62,000 nucleotides of DNA from Gnetum montanum. Its lineage: Eukaryota; Streptophyta; Gnetopsida; Gnetales; Gnetaceae. Below, in pieces: positions 34,866-47,216 of the stretch; within the stretch, counting starts at the first letter, position 1, and each line of letters begins with the position of its first letter. Position numbers and translations under genes: made by a program. The notes under the pieces are model-generated. The model was given only the letters and a program-made list of their open reading frames with translations. It did no database searches and was not told the DNA's origin. The DNA lies in assembly GCA_015680685.1 (NCBI GenBank), contig MNCI01008026.1, positions 48,456 through 110,455 of the forward strand, in the 5' to 3' direction.

Positions 34866-34994
34866 TTTTAGTTAACTATGTGTGTGACCTAGGAAGTTAG
34901 TGAAATTATTTAATGACATTGTAACAAACCCTAAGGTCATATCATTGAGAAAAATAATAATAACACAAGTAGACTATTTTACTTCAAAACTAAC

Positions 34995-36890
34995 ATGGCT
35001 TCTTCTCACAAGGAAAACTCCCCACCACTCTTTATGAGCAATTCTAATCAATAAGGATCTGAAGACCACAAGATGCCAGTGCCACAATAGTTTAAGGTGG
35101 TCTATACTCATCGAGATGAGTATACTCTGAACTTCATTACAGTGGAGGGACATGGAAGGCAACATCATGTTACCTCTTGATCGATTGTTTCTTGCAATGC
35201 TACTAAACAATCTTATTCGATTGGGCATTATAGGACTCAATTCTGAATATGAAGTGCAAGATCATGCCTATCAAGATTATCATCCCACAAAGGCACATAA
35301 AAAGAAGGATCAGTTGATGGAAGCACACTATGAGGCCTCCAAAGGCAAAAAAGGGCCTACCTGCTTATTCCTTCAAACACAAGGAAGGAGAGGACTTCTT
35401 TTTGGGAAGTTCTCATAACAATTATTCTTATCCTCTCTTTGATGAGGAGACACTTAACCAATGACTATAGTCCATTATGGAAAATATTTTTTTAGGAAGA
35501 ATAGATCCCAAGATCAGGAGGCATTGAATGGGGGTAGTCAATGCAAGAATGAGGACAAGCACCATGATAAGGAAAAACATGGTGACCATGGTAGGGATCA
35601 AAGAAGAGGTAGTGACCATGGCTCCCCTTCCTCTTCACCTTCTTCATCCTCATTGTATTACTCCTCCAACTCCAATTAGAGCTGTAGAGGTAACAAAGAC
35701 CATGATGGAGGTGAACGACAGGATTGGGATGACTACCAATCCCGTTGTAATGACTGTGATTGTGGGTAATGAGGGAAGGACCATCACAAAGAAAGAAGAG
35801 ACGACAGGACTGGTCATAGGCATCATGGCCGTGAAAGGGACCACTGAGATCAATATGACTATGACAAGCCCTTGCTGGTAACAAGAAACATGCTAAACAT
35901 TACGAAGACTATTAGGATTTCAACAAGGCATGTGAAGGACAGTTGAATCTAATGAATGAATATGAATAATATCCCCAAGTTTGAAGGGGGATATAATTCA
36001 GATCCACAAAATCATCTGCAAGCCTTCCATGATACCTATGTTTTAGAGAACATGGAAAATGAGTAGAAAAAGTTGAAGCTATTTCCCAAGACACTCATCA
36101 AGGAAGCTGAAAGTTGGTACTAGCCCTTGAAAATGAAATCGATTCAAAGATGGCATACAATGCTTGGATTGTTTAATGACAAGTATCAGACATACTTCCA
36201 AGTGTCCAACTTGGGAAGGTAGATCCAAGGATGGAAATAGAAAACTCATGAATCCTTGGATGTAGCCATGGTCAAGTACTAATCCTTGTTGCATTGATGC
36301 CAAGGCCATGACTCTTCTCAAAGGGATCAGTTGCACCACATCATAGATGGGCTTCGAATTAAAACAAGGAGAACTCTTAAGGTTTATGCTCAAGGGATGC
36401 TTTCATAGCTAAGGGCCCATCAGATCTAAAGGCTAATTGAGTAAGGTAGAAGATGAGCTGAGAAAGAGGAAAAGTGTAGAATAGTACAACCAAGATCCTT
36501 CGATTCACAGAAGGGAGGTCTGGTTTTGTGATAATGAGGAGGAGGCACCACTTGATGAAGTCGTGCAATAAAAAAACTTTGTCGATCTAGAAATCTATCT
36601 TCAAAATATCAACCAAGGTTGACAAAATATCGGACTCCTTGGATGAAAAATTTCAAACTACTTTAAGAATTACTAAGGAGAACAAAGACCAAGGAGGTAG
36701 TAAACATGACAAAAGAAAGAAAAAGGAAGTTGAACATGCCCATCATAAGAGTAAAGGAAAAGTTGCTACAGTAGAAGAGGTTGCAGATTCCAAAATAGAT
36801 GATGATGGGTTTGACATTTGTTAGTATGAAAATCCTAAGGGATGTTTCCCAATTGTGTCACACTTGTAGGATTCCAAGGCATATGCATAA
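34995..36890 (+). pseudogene. gag: gag of element D (broken)
   Basis: The likely start is the ATG at 34995 (MASSHKENSPP). KVVYTHRDEYTLNF follows, then the open stretch 35152-35418 with YQDYHPTKAHKKKDQ. 35540-35880 is a low-complexity Ser/Arg/Asp-rich linker. The core (about 35950-36420) has MNNIPKFEGGYNSDPQNHLQ and FNDKYQTYFQVS. 36639-36824 is open (Lys-rich), and YENPKGCFPIVSHL at about 36828 is the knuckle-like motif. Numerous stops are present. Confidence 0.8.
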
Positions 36891-38090
36891 ATCCTTGATT
36901 GGCCAAACAACAAGCACCTAGAAGGTTGCCTTATCCTCAAGGCAACTATCGATAGTTCTACCAACAAGCTTACTATCTGAGAGGAGCACCACCTTAGCCT
37001 CATGAGTAGTATTAGCAATGGAAACACCCACAGTCATGGGGGATGTCACTTCTAAGTCAACAGTACCCTTACTGCTAGCTAGATTTATACAAGTACTATG
37101 TTTAGCAACCCATTTCTCCATGTGACTCTTCTAGTCATGTTTCCTTCCAACACCACTACTACCGTCGTGAGTATTATAGAGCACCATCTCCAAGGGGGAC
37201 ATCCCCATTTCCTTATTACCCTCCTCATCCTTCCACTCATGCACTTCCTTCCTTAATGCCTTTACCACTTGCTCCATATATGTAGGAAAAAACACTAGCC
37301 TAGCTACAACAAAGAAATGCCACAAGAGCTATGAACTTACAACATGCTCCTCAACCAAGTGATTCTGACACTAAGCCTAAAAAAAGATCCTTTTCCAGAA
37401 CTAATAGCCCTACCAAGCCCTCACAAACACCTATGGCTATTGAACCTACTTCTCCTACCTTCTCCAAAATATCCTTCAACCCTTCAAACCAAACTCCTCC
37501 CAAAGTGCACACTATAATGTTAACCTATGCAGTCATTGATTAGATCAAGGTTGGCCACCTTCCCAAGAAGAGATCTGATCCTGGGAGTCCCCTCATCTAT
37601 TTTCAAGTCATCAATAATGAACCTTGCAAAGCTCTTTTGGACTTCATTTTTAGTGTTAATTTCATCACACATTAAATGTACAAAGCTTAGAACCTGCCTC
37701 CACTCAAAAAGAGTAACATTTGCTTAGAGTTAGTAGATTAGTTAATCACTATCCCTTTGGAATTAGTGGAGGACATTGTGACCACCATATGTGAGTGATC
37801 CTATCCTATTGAATTCCTAGTGATTTTTATGGATAACTACAAAGGGGACTTCCCTATTATCATGGGAAGAGCATGGCTAAGTACCATTGATGCAAGGCTG
37901 GGGATAAGAGACCTCTCCTTGGAAATCTCCAAGGAGAATGAATTTAGCAAGATTGAGAAGAAGCATGTTCCATATTACCTGTACAATGATATATGGATTG
38001 TTCAAAGAACAAAACTTAAAGCATGCAGGTAATATGCATATATCATAGAAATTCAAAGGTGCCTGTACATAGTAGCACAAAATAGGAGAG
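36891..38090 (+). pseudogene. gag-protease linker and protease of element D (broken)
   Basis: 36891-37540 is a Pro/Ser/Thr-rich linker. The protease block at about 37545-38035 has NEPCKALLDFIFSVNFI, where the catalytic D-L-G-S-G has become D-F-I-F-S; then LPPLKKSNICLELVD and the open piece 37820-38032 with IIMGRAWLSTIDARLGI. The D-x-G active site is lost. Confidence 0.75.
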
Positions 38091-38224
38091 CACCTAGTGA
38101 CTGACAACTAAAATAGAAAGTAGCTTAATAGTATGCATGGAATCCACTTAGGGTCTCATAAGCTCTTACATAGAAAGCATGGATCAACTAGAGTAGATGC
38201 ATCGCCAACTCTTTCAAGAACAAG

Positions 38225-39155
38225 GTGAAATCAATTGGGGAGAGTTGGAAATCCCTAAAACATTCAAGTAGAATCTCCTTGAATGGAAAACTCTACCAGC
38301 CAGAATGGAATGTCTTTCTAAATAATGGAGAAATGGTCATGATCAATGTCAATCTTGCTCCAAGAAAAAGAAGCTATTGGAAGTTGTTAATAAATGGCCA
38401 AAAACCTTTGCTTGGTGATATCATGAGCTCACTAGAATTGAACCTAGAATATGCCAACATAGGATCTATACGAACTCCTCCATAAAACCAAAGAGGTAGC
38501 CACAAAGAAGATTGACTCCCAAGCACAAAAAGATTATCAAGGAATAAATTAAGCAATGCCTCAAGGCAAGGTTCATTTATCCCATTGTGGATAGCAAGTG
38601 GGTTAGCCCACTTGTTATAGTAACAAAGAAAGGAGGCAAGTGGAGAGTCTGCATAGATTTTAGGCTATTGAACATGGCAACTTACAAGATCACTTTCCTT
38701 TGCCATTTTTTGATCAAGTGTTGCATATAATAGTAGGGCATTGCTACTACAACTTTCTGGATGGTTATAGCAGCTATAACCAAATCTAGATTGCATTGGA
38801 GGATTAGGCCAAAAAAAATTGATGAGTCCATGGGGAACTTTTATAGATAGGAAGATGCCCTTTGGCCTTTGCAATGCACCTGCTACTTTCCAACACTTGG
38901 TCCTCAACATCTTTCAATAGCATATTGATAGCAAGGTGGAAGTCTTCATAGATGATTTCTTCACCTATGGGGCTATGTTTGAGCAAGCCCTGTACCATCT
39001 TAAGCAAGTTTTGAAAAGATGTGTGGAGAATAACCTCAAGCTTAATTGGTAGAAAATCCATTTGTTGGTCTAGGCAGGTATCATACTAGGACACTAAATT
39101 TCATAGAAAATGGACTGAGGTAGACCCTGAAAAGATAAGGGTCATCCAAGGAATA
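38225..39155 (+). pseudogene. Reverse transcriptase of element D (broken)
   Basis: Fragments in order: FNSSELMISP-side N-terminus in shifted frames, KARFIYPIVDSKWVSPLVI-like block at about 38555, GGKWRVCIDFRLLNMAT, NFLDGYSSYNQI-like block, MPFGLCNAPATFQHLVLNI and catalytic FIDDFFTYG at 38945-38971 (Met changed to Ile). VLKRCVENNLKLNW follows. Stops and frameshifts are in every block. A short antisense copy of the 38500-38650 region lies at 41425-41560. Confidence 0.8.
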
Positions 39156-39760
39156 ACTTGATAACTAGAAATTGTCAAAGACATGTGGTCATTCTTTGGG
39201 CATATTGGTTATTATAGACACTTCATAGAGAACTTTTCTAAGATTACCAAACCATTAGTAGAGCTTACAAAGAAGGATGCTCCATTTGTCTGGACCAAGG
39301 AATGTGAGCATGCATACTAGCACCTCAAGAAAAAGCTCATAGAAACACTAATTCTATAAGCACATGATTGGTCTAGATCCTTCCACATCATGAAAGATGC
39401 ATCTTACTATGCATTAGGAACTATTCTAACTCAGTTGGATGATAAGAAACATTCATGTTACGTCCACTATGCCAACATGAGCATTATGGGTGCACAGTTG
39501 AACTACATCACCACTGAAAAAGAACTAATAGTAGTGGTGTATGTTTTGGATAAATTTAGGTACTATATGCTTGGATACATTGTATTTGTGCACATAGACC
39601 ACAATGTCATGAGGTTCCTCATGAACAAGCTAACAATAAGCCCCTGTGGCATATGGTGATTAGTAATCTTATAAGAGTTTGATCTTTTGATAGTGGATAG
39701 AAAGGGAACTAACAACATGGTACCTAACCACTTGTCTCAGTTATGATGGAACAACAAGGA
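39156..39760 (+). pseudogene. RNase H of element D (broken)
   Basis: 39390-39659 is open: SYYALGTILTQLDDKKHSCY, LNYITTEKELIVVVYVLDKF, RYYMLGYIVFVHIDHNVMRF. The IDHN motif keeps the Asp. A stop follows GIW, where B reads VIRWLVIL. Confidence 0.8.
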
Positions 39761-39919
39761 GGAGGAGAGTCCACTTTCAAATCAATTTCCTAATGAACTC
39801 ATCTTTATTGGTGCTATAAACGAACAAGTTCTCAAGAAGATCAACAAGTATGAGAACATCCTATTCTATATGATCACTCAAGATCTAACACAAAAGTGGA
39901 ACCAGAAGAAGAAATAGTG

Positions 39920-41095
39920 ATTTCTTTACTAGGACAAATGCTTCATGGAGATTAATGGCAACCTTTAAAAGGTTTGCATGGATGGCCTAGTCTAATGGTG
40001 TCTTCCTGATGCAGATTAACTCAGAGTCCTCCAAGAGGCACATTAGGGCCCTTGTGGGGGACACTATGCTAGGAGGTGAATGAACATTAAGATCCTCATG
40101 GCAGGATACTATTGGCCAATACTTTTCAAGGATGCCCATCACTTTGTCTGATCTTATGATCGATGCCAACATGATGAAGGGATGATTGCTTGTATGGAAG
40201 GACCCCAATAGTGGATCCAACCACTAGAGCCTTTCAATCTCTAGGAAATTTATTTCATGAGGTCCATCAATCCCATGTCCAATGGAAAGGCATAAATAAT
40301 TATTTTTGTTCACTGTTTCACAAAATGGGCAAAAGCTATGACCATCATTGATTGTACATCCTCTATGGAGGCCTAGTTTATACAACATGTTATAAATAGG
40401 TTTGGTTTTCCATGAGCACTTATTTTCAATAATGGAACACACTTCACAAGTACTACTTTTCAAAAATTCATGTAATGCTTAGGGTTTGAACATAAATTAA
40501 CAAGTCCCTACCACCCCCAAGCTAATGGCCAAGCTGAAGTCACAAATAGGAAGCTAACTAAAATATCAACTTGAACTGTTAGTAAATATAGGAGGGACTA
40601 GAGCTTCAAACTCAATGATGCCCTTTGGGCCTATCATTCCACATGGAAACTTCTTATCACATACTCTCCCTATGAGCTTATGTAGAGAAAGCTTCCAACA
40701 CTTTCCATCTAAGAGGAACTCTGTACACTATAAACCTCATGTGACCTCAACTTGGACCTAAGCCTAGCATACAAAGAACAATTAATGAATCTCAATGTGC
40801 TAGATAAGAAAAAACTAGTGGGCCTATCATATAACAAAGTGCACAAGGCATACAACAAATAATGACATGATCTTAGGATCTGGAAGGTGAAATTCCAACC
40901 AAGAGATAAGGTGATCTATTGGAATCCCATGCACATATCTCAATGCACTAACTTCCAAACATTACGGGAAGGTCCTTATATCATCTATAAAACCTTTCCA
41001 TCTAGGGCCATGCTAATTTTCCAACCTAAAAGCCCAAATAAGAAACTATTAGTCAACACACAACAAATAAAGCCTTTCATAGAATCCAAAATAAC
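39920..41095 (+). pseudogene. Integrase of element D (broken)
   Basis: The zinc-binding region (GGHYARR-like), then EIYFMRSINPMSNGKA where the first catalytic Asp is Tyr, IFNNGTHF where the second is Asn, and YHPQANGQAEVTNRKL with the Glu kept. The C-terminal piece 40887-41192 is open: MKFQPRDKVIYWNPMHISQC and TFPSRAMLIFQPKSPNKKLL. Two of three active-site acids are gone. Confidence 0.8.
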
Positions 41096-41424
41096 CAGTA
41101 GCACCAACACCTCAACAGATGGATGTGCATGCTCAATATTTCAGATCTTCTCCTTCCAACTTAGTCATGGGGGATATGGCCATCCATGCTAGGATCTTAT
41201 AAAGTGGCTCCTTGATTTTTAAATTTTTATTTTTACATCATTTTTAGTACATTTTTCTCTTTCTTAATTATTTTAAAAAATTTTCTATATTTTTCCTTAT
41301 TTGGTTTGCATTTTTCTTATGATTTTCTTTTCTTTCTTTATTACTACCAAGATTTGATGTAATTGTAGTTTCTAATTGATGATGGCTTGTACTTTACATT
41401 GTTATTTGATTACAAATGTCTAGA

Positions 41425-41560
41425 TACCCTCCATTTACCTCTGATTACTAGAGGACTAACCCATTTAGTATCAGCAATGGGATATATGAACACGGCCTTG
41501 AGGAGCTATTCTATCTCTTCTTTCACTACTTGTTTCAATTTCAGGTTCAATCGCCTCTCC
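41425..41560 (-). repeat. Antisense RT fragment inside the spacer of D
   Basis: On the minus strand it reads RRLNLKLKQVVKEEIE, LLKAVFIYPIADTKWVSPL and GKWRVC, the same RT segment as C 18580-18725 and D 38500-38650. B lacks it: its spacer joins AATGTCTAG directly to TATTTTTGAATTTT. The piece has a small internal deletion (the VPKK codons). Confidence 0.8.
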
Positions 41561-42810
41561 ATTTTTGAATTTTGACATTGATGAGTGAGACATTGATTCT
41601 TTTCATGTTAATAGGTAGTGAGATCACTTCATCCATCACTCCACTCAACTCTATGATGTTTCCTCATTTTGGAACTATGAGGTCCCTTCTTAATAAGAAC
41701 TTATAACGAATTGGTGATCTTAGTACTTTCCAAACTTGGGAATGAATTAAGTGGATGGACAAGGATGTGACTTCAAAGGGATTTCTCACTTTTGTACCTA
41801 CCTGTCCTCTAGGCTACATTGGTATTTCCATGGACTTCTCACCATTCTATTGTTAAGCAATAACAAGAAGCAAAGTCTTGGCATGGTGTGGTTTCCATTC
41901 AATAAAAAAAGTAAACAAACAATAAGAGTGGGAATTCAAAGCACATCCATTAGACATAATAATAGGCTACAAGCATTGGTTATGGGGTTGGAAAGACATG
42001 TTACCCATGTCTGAAGACACCCTCTAACTAAGGCACTCTTCACTTCTTGCTTCTCTTTTATTTTTCTTTAGGAATGGTCAGTGGTCTATAGGGATGTTCT
42101 TGTTTCTTGGAAGGTGGAATGGTCTAAGTGTCGATACAAAGTCACTAGAAGTGGATGGTCTTAATTGAGACTAGGCAAGGAAGTTTTCAAGTCCTAATTA
42201 ATCACATCTTCCACAAGGGACTTCATGTGACCACAATAAGGGACTCCATTCCATACTATCTCATCCATTTATGCTCTCCATCAATCACCTCACTACCTTT
42301 TCTCATGATTGTTTCAATGTCTATATTTTGATACAATTAAAATTCTTTTGTGGTTTCCTTGGTGATTTAGTTCTTACCTAACCACAACCATTAATCAACC
42401 ATGGGGCTTACGAACTCCTTAATATGAGTACATGCAAGGGCATTTAGGGCATGAGCCTGCTATGGGGAGGACCCACTTGCATACCCCTTGGTTGGGAAGG
42501 TTAAGTTCCTTATCCCTTAGACATTTTTGCTTTCAAACCTTATGAATTCCACATCAATTACATCCAATTTGCACTTCTTAATAAATATTCTAATAATTAA
42601 TTCTCCTTTTTTATGCATATTCTTGCCCTCTTTGACCATTCCATCATGTTGTTGGCTTTTCTGGCTTCCTTTGGACTTGAATTTGGGGTGAAAACTCTTT
42701 ATTTTTAATTTGTTTCTTAATGGTCAAAATTTTTCCCTATAGTTGCATTGACATGACCTCATCGATGTAGGTGGTTGCGTTTTTTCATCCTTATCGACAC
42801 AACATGAAAA

Positions 42811-42824
42811 GTCTATATATACTG
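42811..42824 (+). promoter_or_regulatory. TATA-like box before the extra ORF of D
   Basis: GTCTATATATACTG is at the position equivalent to the boxes in A and B, about 455 bp before the ATG. The preceding GACATGACCTCATCGATG and the context AAAGTCTATATATAC resemble U3 of LTR B (GGCCTCATCGATG, AAAGTCTATAAATAC). Confidence 0.55.
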
Positions 42825-42968
42825 CAAAAACTTGGTGAAATTTTTCCCATTTTCTTTCAAATGAGGAAGAAGTTTTTGTTATTTTTAAAGCCTAGAACCT
42901 TCTAGAGCCCATAACTTTCACACTGCTTATCTTATTAATCCCATTCTTTATTTCTATAGCTACCAGAG

Positions 42969-43269
42969 GTGAGCTTTATGTCATGGGAATCATAAACTTT
43001 AGGTTTTTGACAAAAAAAATTTTGAAATTTTTTCTAACTCCCATAAGGTTTAACAAATAAAATAATATTTAAATCATTAATTTATGAGAGTTAAACCTTC
43101 CCAATGAACTTTGGTAGTCATCTAAGATAAATAGTAATAAAATAATATTAAAATAATCAATCCACCATAATAATAGTTTAGCCTAACTATAACAAATCAA
43201 AGGAGACAAGGTATCAAACTATCTAAGTTACACATCAAATGCTAACCTTTGGCTATGTTGTGATTGTAA
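42969..43269 (+). other. Putative leader intron before the extra ORF of D
   Basis: The donor-like AGAG/GTGAGC is at 42969. The expected acceptor AG before the ATG reads AA (TTGTGATTGTAA/ATGG), so it would be mutated in this copy. 301 bp, AT-rich, aligned with the intervals in A and B. Confidence 0.45.
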
Positions 43270-46120
43270 ATGGCACTTAGACCAAGGGATAAATGCCCAT
43301 AGGAGGGAGGGCCATCCCAACTAAGGGATAAGTGACTAAAAAGAGGAAGGGACCAATAGTTGAAGTAGCCCCAAGAGAAAGTAGTAGAAACCCATGCAAC
43401 AGGACCTCTTCGAAAGAAACCCAAAGTAAAATCTGTCCGATAGATTTCCACTGCTAAGATTGAGCAATCACACTAAGCTGAGGTGCCTAGCCTTAGAACA
43501 AACCTTGAGATCACTTTGACTAATGCCTGCCTAAGGTAAATTCCCTCTAAGGAGATCCAAAGTACAATTGTCTTAGAATTAAACTTTAGCCCTTTCTTGG
43601 ACATAGCACTAGAAGAAGTTAAGACATAACTTCAAAGCTCTCCCATGTGACCCATCCTCACTTCCAGTGGGAAATGGTACATGGGGGAAATCTACCTCTT
43701 CTAGAACAATAGGCAAGTTGATGCCACCGTGAAAATCAAGGATACTAGTGTGTCCTATTCTATGAAGGCCATATCATGGGCCTCGAGTTACTAGATACTA
43801 GGACAACCTTAGAGGAAATATCAATGTAGGTAGACCTAGAAGTAAAGAAATTATAGGTCCATTAATGCTATGGAGTTGACGATAAGGAATATGGCACACT
43901 CACTAAAGAAGAGAGGGCATACTTCAAAATTGTGGCCTACCACCTTAATTCAATGATGAGGCTAAGCAAAATCATGGTCTTCTCTACCCATGCATGTGCT
44001 ACTCTAAGTGGTAAATTCCCTCCATAGCTCATCTATTTGGAGATCGAGAAGTGGTTCAAAGAGAATGAGCATGGGAGGAAGGCACTCCCCCTTCCCATGC
44101 CTCATTCACAAATTGTGCAAAAGGGGAGGCATAGCCTGCTATACTAATGACAACCTTCATTATGATCTTACTACCTCTTGGGTAGAGATGATGAAGGATA
44201 AGATGCTTGCCAAAGTGCAAGAAGAGGAGCAACCACCACCACCACCTACTTATGAAGAAACAACACTAGAGGCTCACACTGCCATTGAGTGCATGCCCAA
44301 ACTTCATGAGCAACTCTTACAACAATAGTAGGCAGGACCAAGTGGTGATGACCCATTAGTCTACTAGCTAGCTATGAGCTATTTGAATGAGGTAACCAAA
44401 ATTATTAGCTGGCTAGAGGAGAATGCACCATTTTTCCCCAAAGAATGCAAGTACCTACAGGATCAAATCCTAGTGCCTAGGAAGTAACATTATTCCTCTC
44501 AAAACAACAACAATTTCTAAAAATTTCTAGAAATTTTACCACTTTCTTGGTGTACCTAGATGAGGGCAAGGGGGCAATTGTCTTATTGATGTAGCACTAA
44601 GGGTAGGATAGAACAATGGAGGTGGTGGTTGACTATGTAGTAGATGCACTAAACACTCCTATGACCTTTGTGCCTAATATTGCTATACTCAGGGATGTGC
44701 AAACATATATAGGAGTAGCAAGTGAAAGACTTAGTGTAGCCTAACACCAGCAACTACTGGATCAACTAGTAGGAGTTAGGAAAGTTCTTCTAGAGATTTT
44801 TGATCTCCCGAATATCATTACAACAACTAAGTCAAAATTTCTTGAGGCTAGGGTCAAGTGCATCATTTCCAATGTCCAACTCGAGGTAGCTACATCAGAG
44901 AATTGATGATTGGCTACCAAGGTTATAAAGTTAAGAGCCCAACTAGTTGATCCCACTATTCTCAGCTAGGTTGTAACAAGACATGAAGCTTTCCTATAGC
45001 TTCAACACAAACTTCAAGAGGCTAGGCACATAAAGAAGATGGTCATCTTTGTTTAGCCCTTAGTAGAGGCCATGAACTACAACATTGAAAAGGACTTTGT
45101 AGAGATTCATAATTAGAACGTAATTCTAACCAGAGACATTCATTTCCTGCATAATGTTGAGACACACAAGGAACAAATGCTAGAATTTAAGCAATAATAG
45201 CATCAGTAAGTTGCCAAGGTAAGCTTGGATTTGAGGAGGTTGACTACTGAAAAAAAAATCTCTTGATGGAGGAGGTGCACGTACTTTGTCAAAAATCAAC
45301 CATTGAGATAGCCGTTTGGAAGAATGAGGCCCTAAAGTTTGAATATGTCAAAAATCACTACAAGGACCAGGTTAGCCTTTTCAAAGAGATTAATGAAAAG
45401 GAGATCCAACTAGCAAAGGTAAAACTTAATGAGGCCCTCAAGCAACTTCAATAGGGAGATGACATGTGACAATCCACCTTTGATGGACTGAATGCATACA
45501 ACAATGTTGAAATTCATCTCAAGGAATTGCATATCGAAAAGATGACTGAGTACATGGAACTAGCCAACCTTCGATATGCAAACTTAGTAATGCTAACTAC
45601 TAGAAGGCAAGGTCAGAACTCGAAAAGCACGTAATCAGCTCTTACCTCTTTTACAAGGAAGAGTTCAAGCATCACAAGGAAATGAAACAAAAGATGGAAA
45701 CAGCTAATGCAAAGCTTGAAGTTCTTCACACATACTTCATCGACCAATGATCCATTATGAAGAAGCTAGCCAAGAGAATGAACAACTTCTAGGACCTACA
45801 AAAGATTGTTAGGCATTTGACATTGACTGCAAATAATTCACTACTTGATTTGTCAACATTAAGAAGTTGTTCTTCGCAATGCCCTATCCATGGGATGTTC
45901 CTATACTAGCTCACATTGGTGAGGTTGTGTGGATCATGTACGATCCCCAAAGCAAGGAGAAAAAGATGAAAGCTGTGCTAGATTCTTTTCATCTTCCACT
46001 AGCAATAGTAGCTGCAACAAGATGGCCACAACTGCCATAGCCTCAACCTCAACTGCCACATGCACTAGAGGCACTGAAAGGTCCTTCAGCATCTCAAAAG
46101 CCTCCACCTTCTAGGACCAT
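43270..46120 (+). pseudogene. Extra 3' ORF of element D (broken)
   Basis: Starts MALRPRDKCP. The N-terminal region has LELNFSPFLDIALEEVKT, KWYMGEIYLF and a Pro-rich stretch EEEQPPPPPTYEETTLEAHT near 44220-44270. A long Lys/Glu/Leu-rich, coiled-coil-like region (about 44600-45900) follows, including the open piece 45263-45454 (FKEINEKEIQLAKVKLNEAL). The end has DPQSKEKKMKAVLDSF. The order matches the extra ORF of A. It is about 950 codons if intact and has many stops. It sits where Athila elements carry an env-like gene, but I recognise no envelope feature. Confidence 0.65.
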
Positions 46121-46352
46121 TTTATTTTCTTCTTATCTTTAGCTATCAGTGGAATTCTAGCTATTTTTTTCGTAAAGGTGTTCAATTTTGTTTTCATGAA
46201 CACATGTTTTTGTAAACATTGTAAATCCATACCATACACTTGGGCACTTAGCGTCAATATGAGTCAATCAGTTAATCATTGATTCCATACCTTTTCAAAT
46301 TTTTTAAGAAGCTTATTCCTTCTTTTGTTTACTCAAGCATGAGTTTTCAATT

Positions 46353-46365
46353 AGTTGTAGGGGTA
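46353..46365 (+). other. Polypurine tract of element D
   Basis: AGTTGTAGGGGTA lies directly before the 3' LTR and marks plus-strand priming. It matches the tract of element A. Confidence 0.65.
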
Positions 46366-47216
46366 TGATGAATCATTGTTTAGGTGTGTCGATGGAATCT
46401 TGAAAATGCATCCTTGTCGATGCATACTTATTGATGAGACCCCATCAATGCATGGGGAGATGCATTAACGCATATGTGTCAATGGAGTGTCTATGTCTAC
46501 CTATATAAATGCATGCACCAATCACATTTGTGACATTGTTCATTTAGTAGCTTAACAAAGGTCATTTTCTTTCCCAATAGTTAGAATATTTTCTAAGTGC
46601 CCGCAGTAAGAGTCAAGAAGTGTGTGTGGATTGTTATTTGAACACTAATGTACTTGGACACCTTGGTGTAATGGCAATAAAGATGAGCTTCTTGGTAAAC
46701 CTTACAACATTTGGAATTAGCTTAACATTTATCTTAATGTAATTTACTTTCATGTACTTAGCTAATTAATTAAATACAACTAATTAATACACATAAGTAC
46801 AACCACCTTGAGCATACGTTAATGCTTGGTAATTCCAATAGTACTAACACGTGGTAACCCAGTAGCATTATAATGTGTTCAGGATGTGCAGGGTAAGTGG
46901 GACTAGATGCTTATGTTAGGAAATAGCTTAAGGCATTAGATAGTTTATTAGATGAATTAATACTTAATTTCTTTGTTTGACACTTACGATAAAATAGATA
47001 AAAAATATAAAATTATACAAATCATGTGCCTTGGTTACACTTAACCATACACTTGCACTTATACAAGTAGAACCAAGAAGACAAGAATCATGTCGCTAAA
47101 TTCACTATCCTAGATGATGTGCACTTAGAGAGCTAAAGTCTACAGAATCTAACCAACTTGGACATGAACACTTGTAATTCGTATGGTTGGGCATTGGGTA
47201 TACTTGCCGCTCATCA
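46366..47216 (+). repeat. 3' LTR of element D
   Basis: Starts TGATGAATCATTG and ends CCGCTCATCA. U3 repeats of TCGATGCAT/CATCAATGCAT, TATA box TATATAAA at 46502-46509, and AATAAAGATGAGC near 46675 match the 5' LTR. By eye roughly one base in five differs between the two copies. Confidence 0.85.

Larger units (their letters stand above)
41196..43269 (+). other. Post-pol spacer and leader of element D
   Basis: Homologous to the spacers of A and B. It starts with a T-rich stretch and contains GACATGTTACCCATGTCTGAAG (near 41996), TATGGGGAGGACCCACTTGCAT (near 42459) and CCTTCTAGAGCCCATAACTT (near 42897). A reverse-oriented RT fragment at 41425-41560 interrupts it. Confidence 0.7.
33992..47216 (+). 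mobile_element. Element D: full-length Athila-like element
   Basis: 5' LTR 33992-34846, PBS, gag, PR, RT, RNase H, IN, spacer, extra ORF, polypurine tract and 3' LTR 46366-47216 are all present in order, 13.2 kb in all. It interrupts a minus-strand LINE RT between the IDLEK and RVPRDI motifs, which rejoin when D is removed. A clean 5-bp duplication is not visible. All coding regions are broken and the LTRs are well diverged, so it is an old insertion. Confidence 0.9.

Noticed and set aside
35492-35884. His-rich 130-codon minus-strand frame
   Set aside because: It is antisense to the low-complexity Asp/Arg/Ser linker of gag D and arises from GAC/CATGGT-rich repeats.
46116-46200. Hydrophobic stretch FIFFLSLAISGILAIFFV after the extra ORF of D
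   Set aside because: It lies in a different frame from the conserved coiled-coil reading (DPQSKEKKMKAVLDSF) and after a stop, so it does not support an envelope-like membrane anchor.
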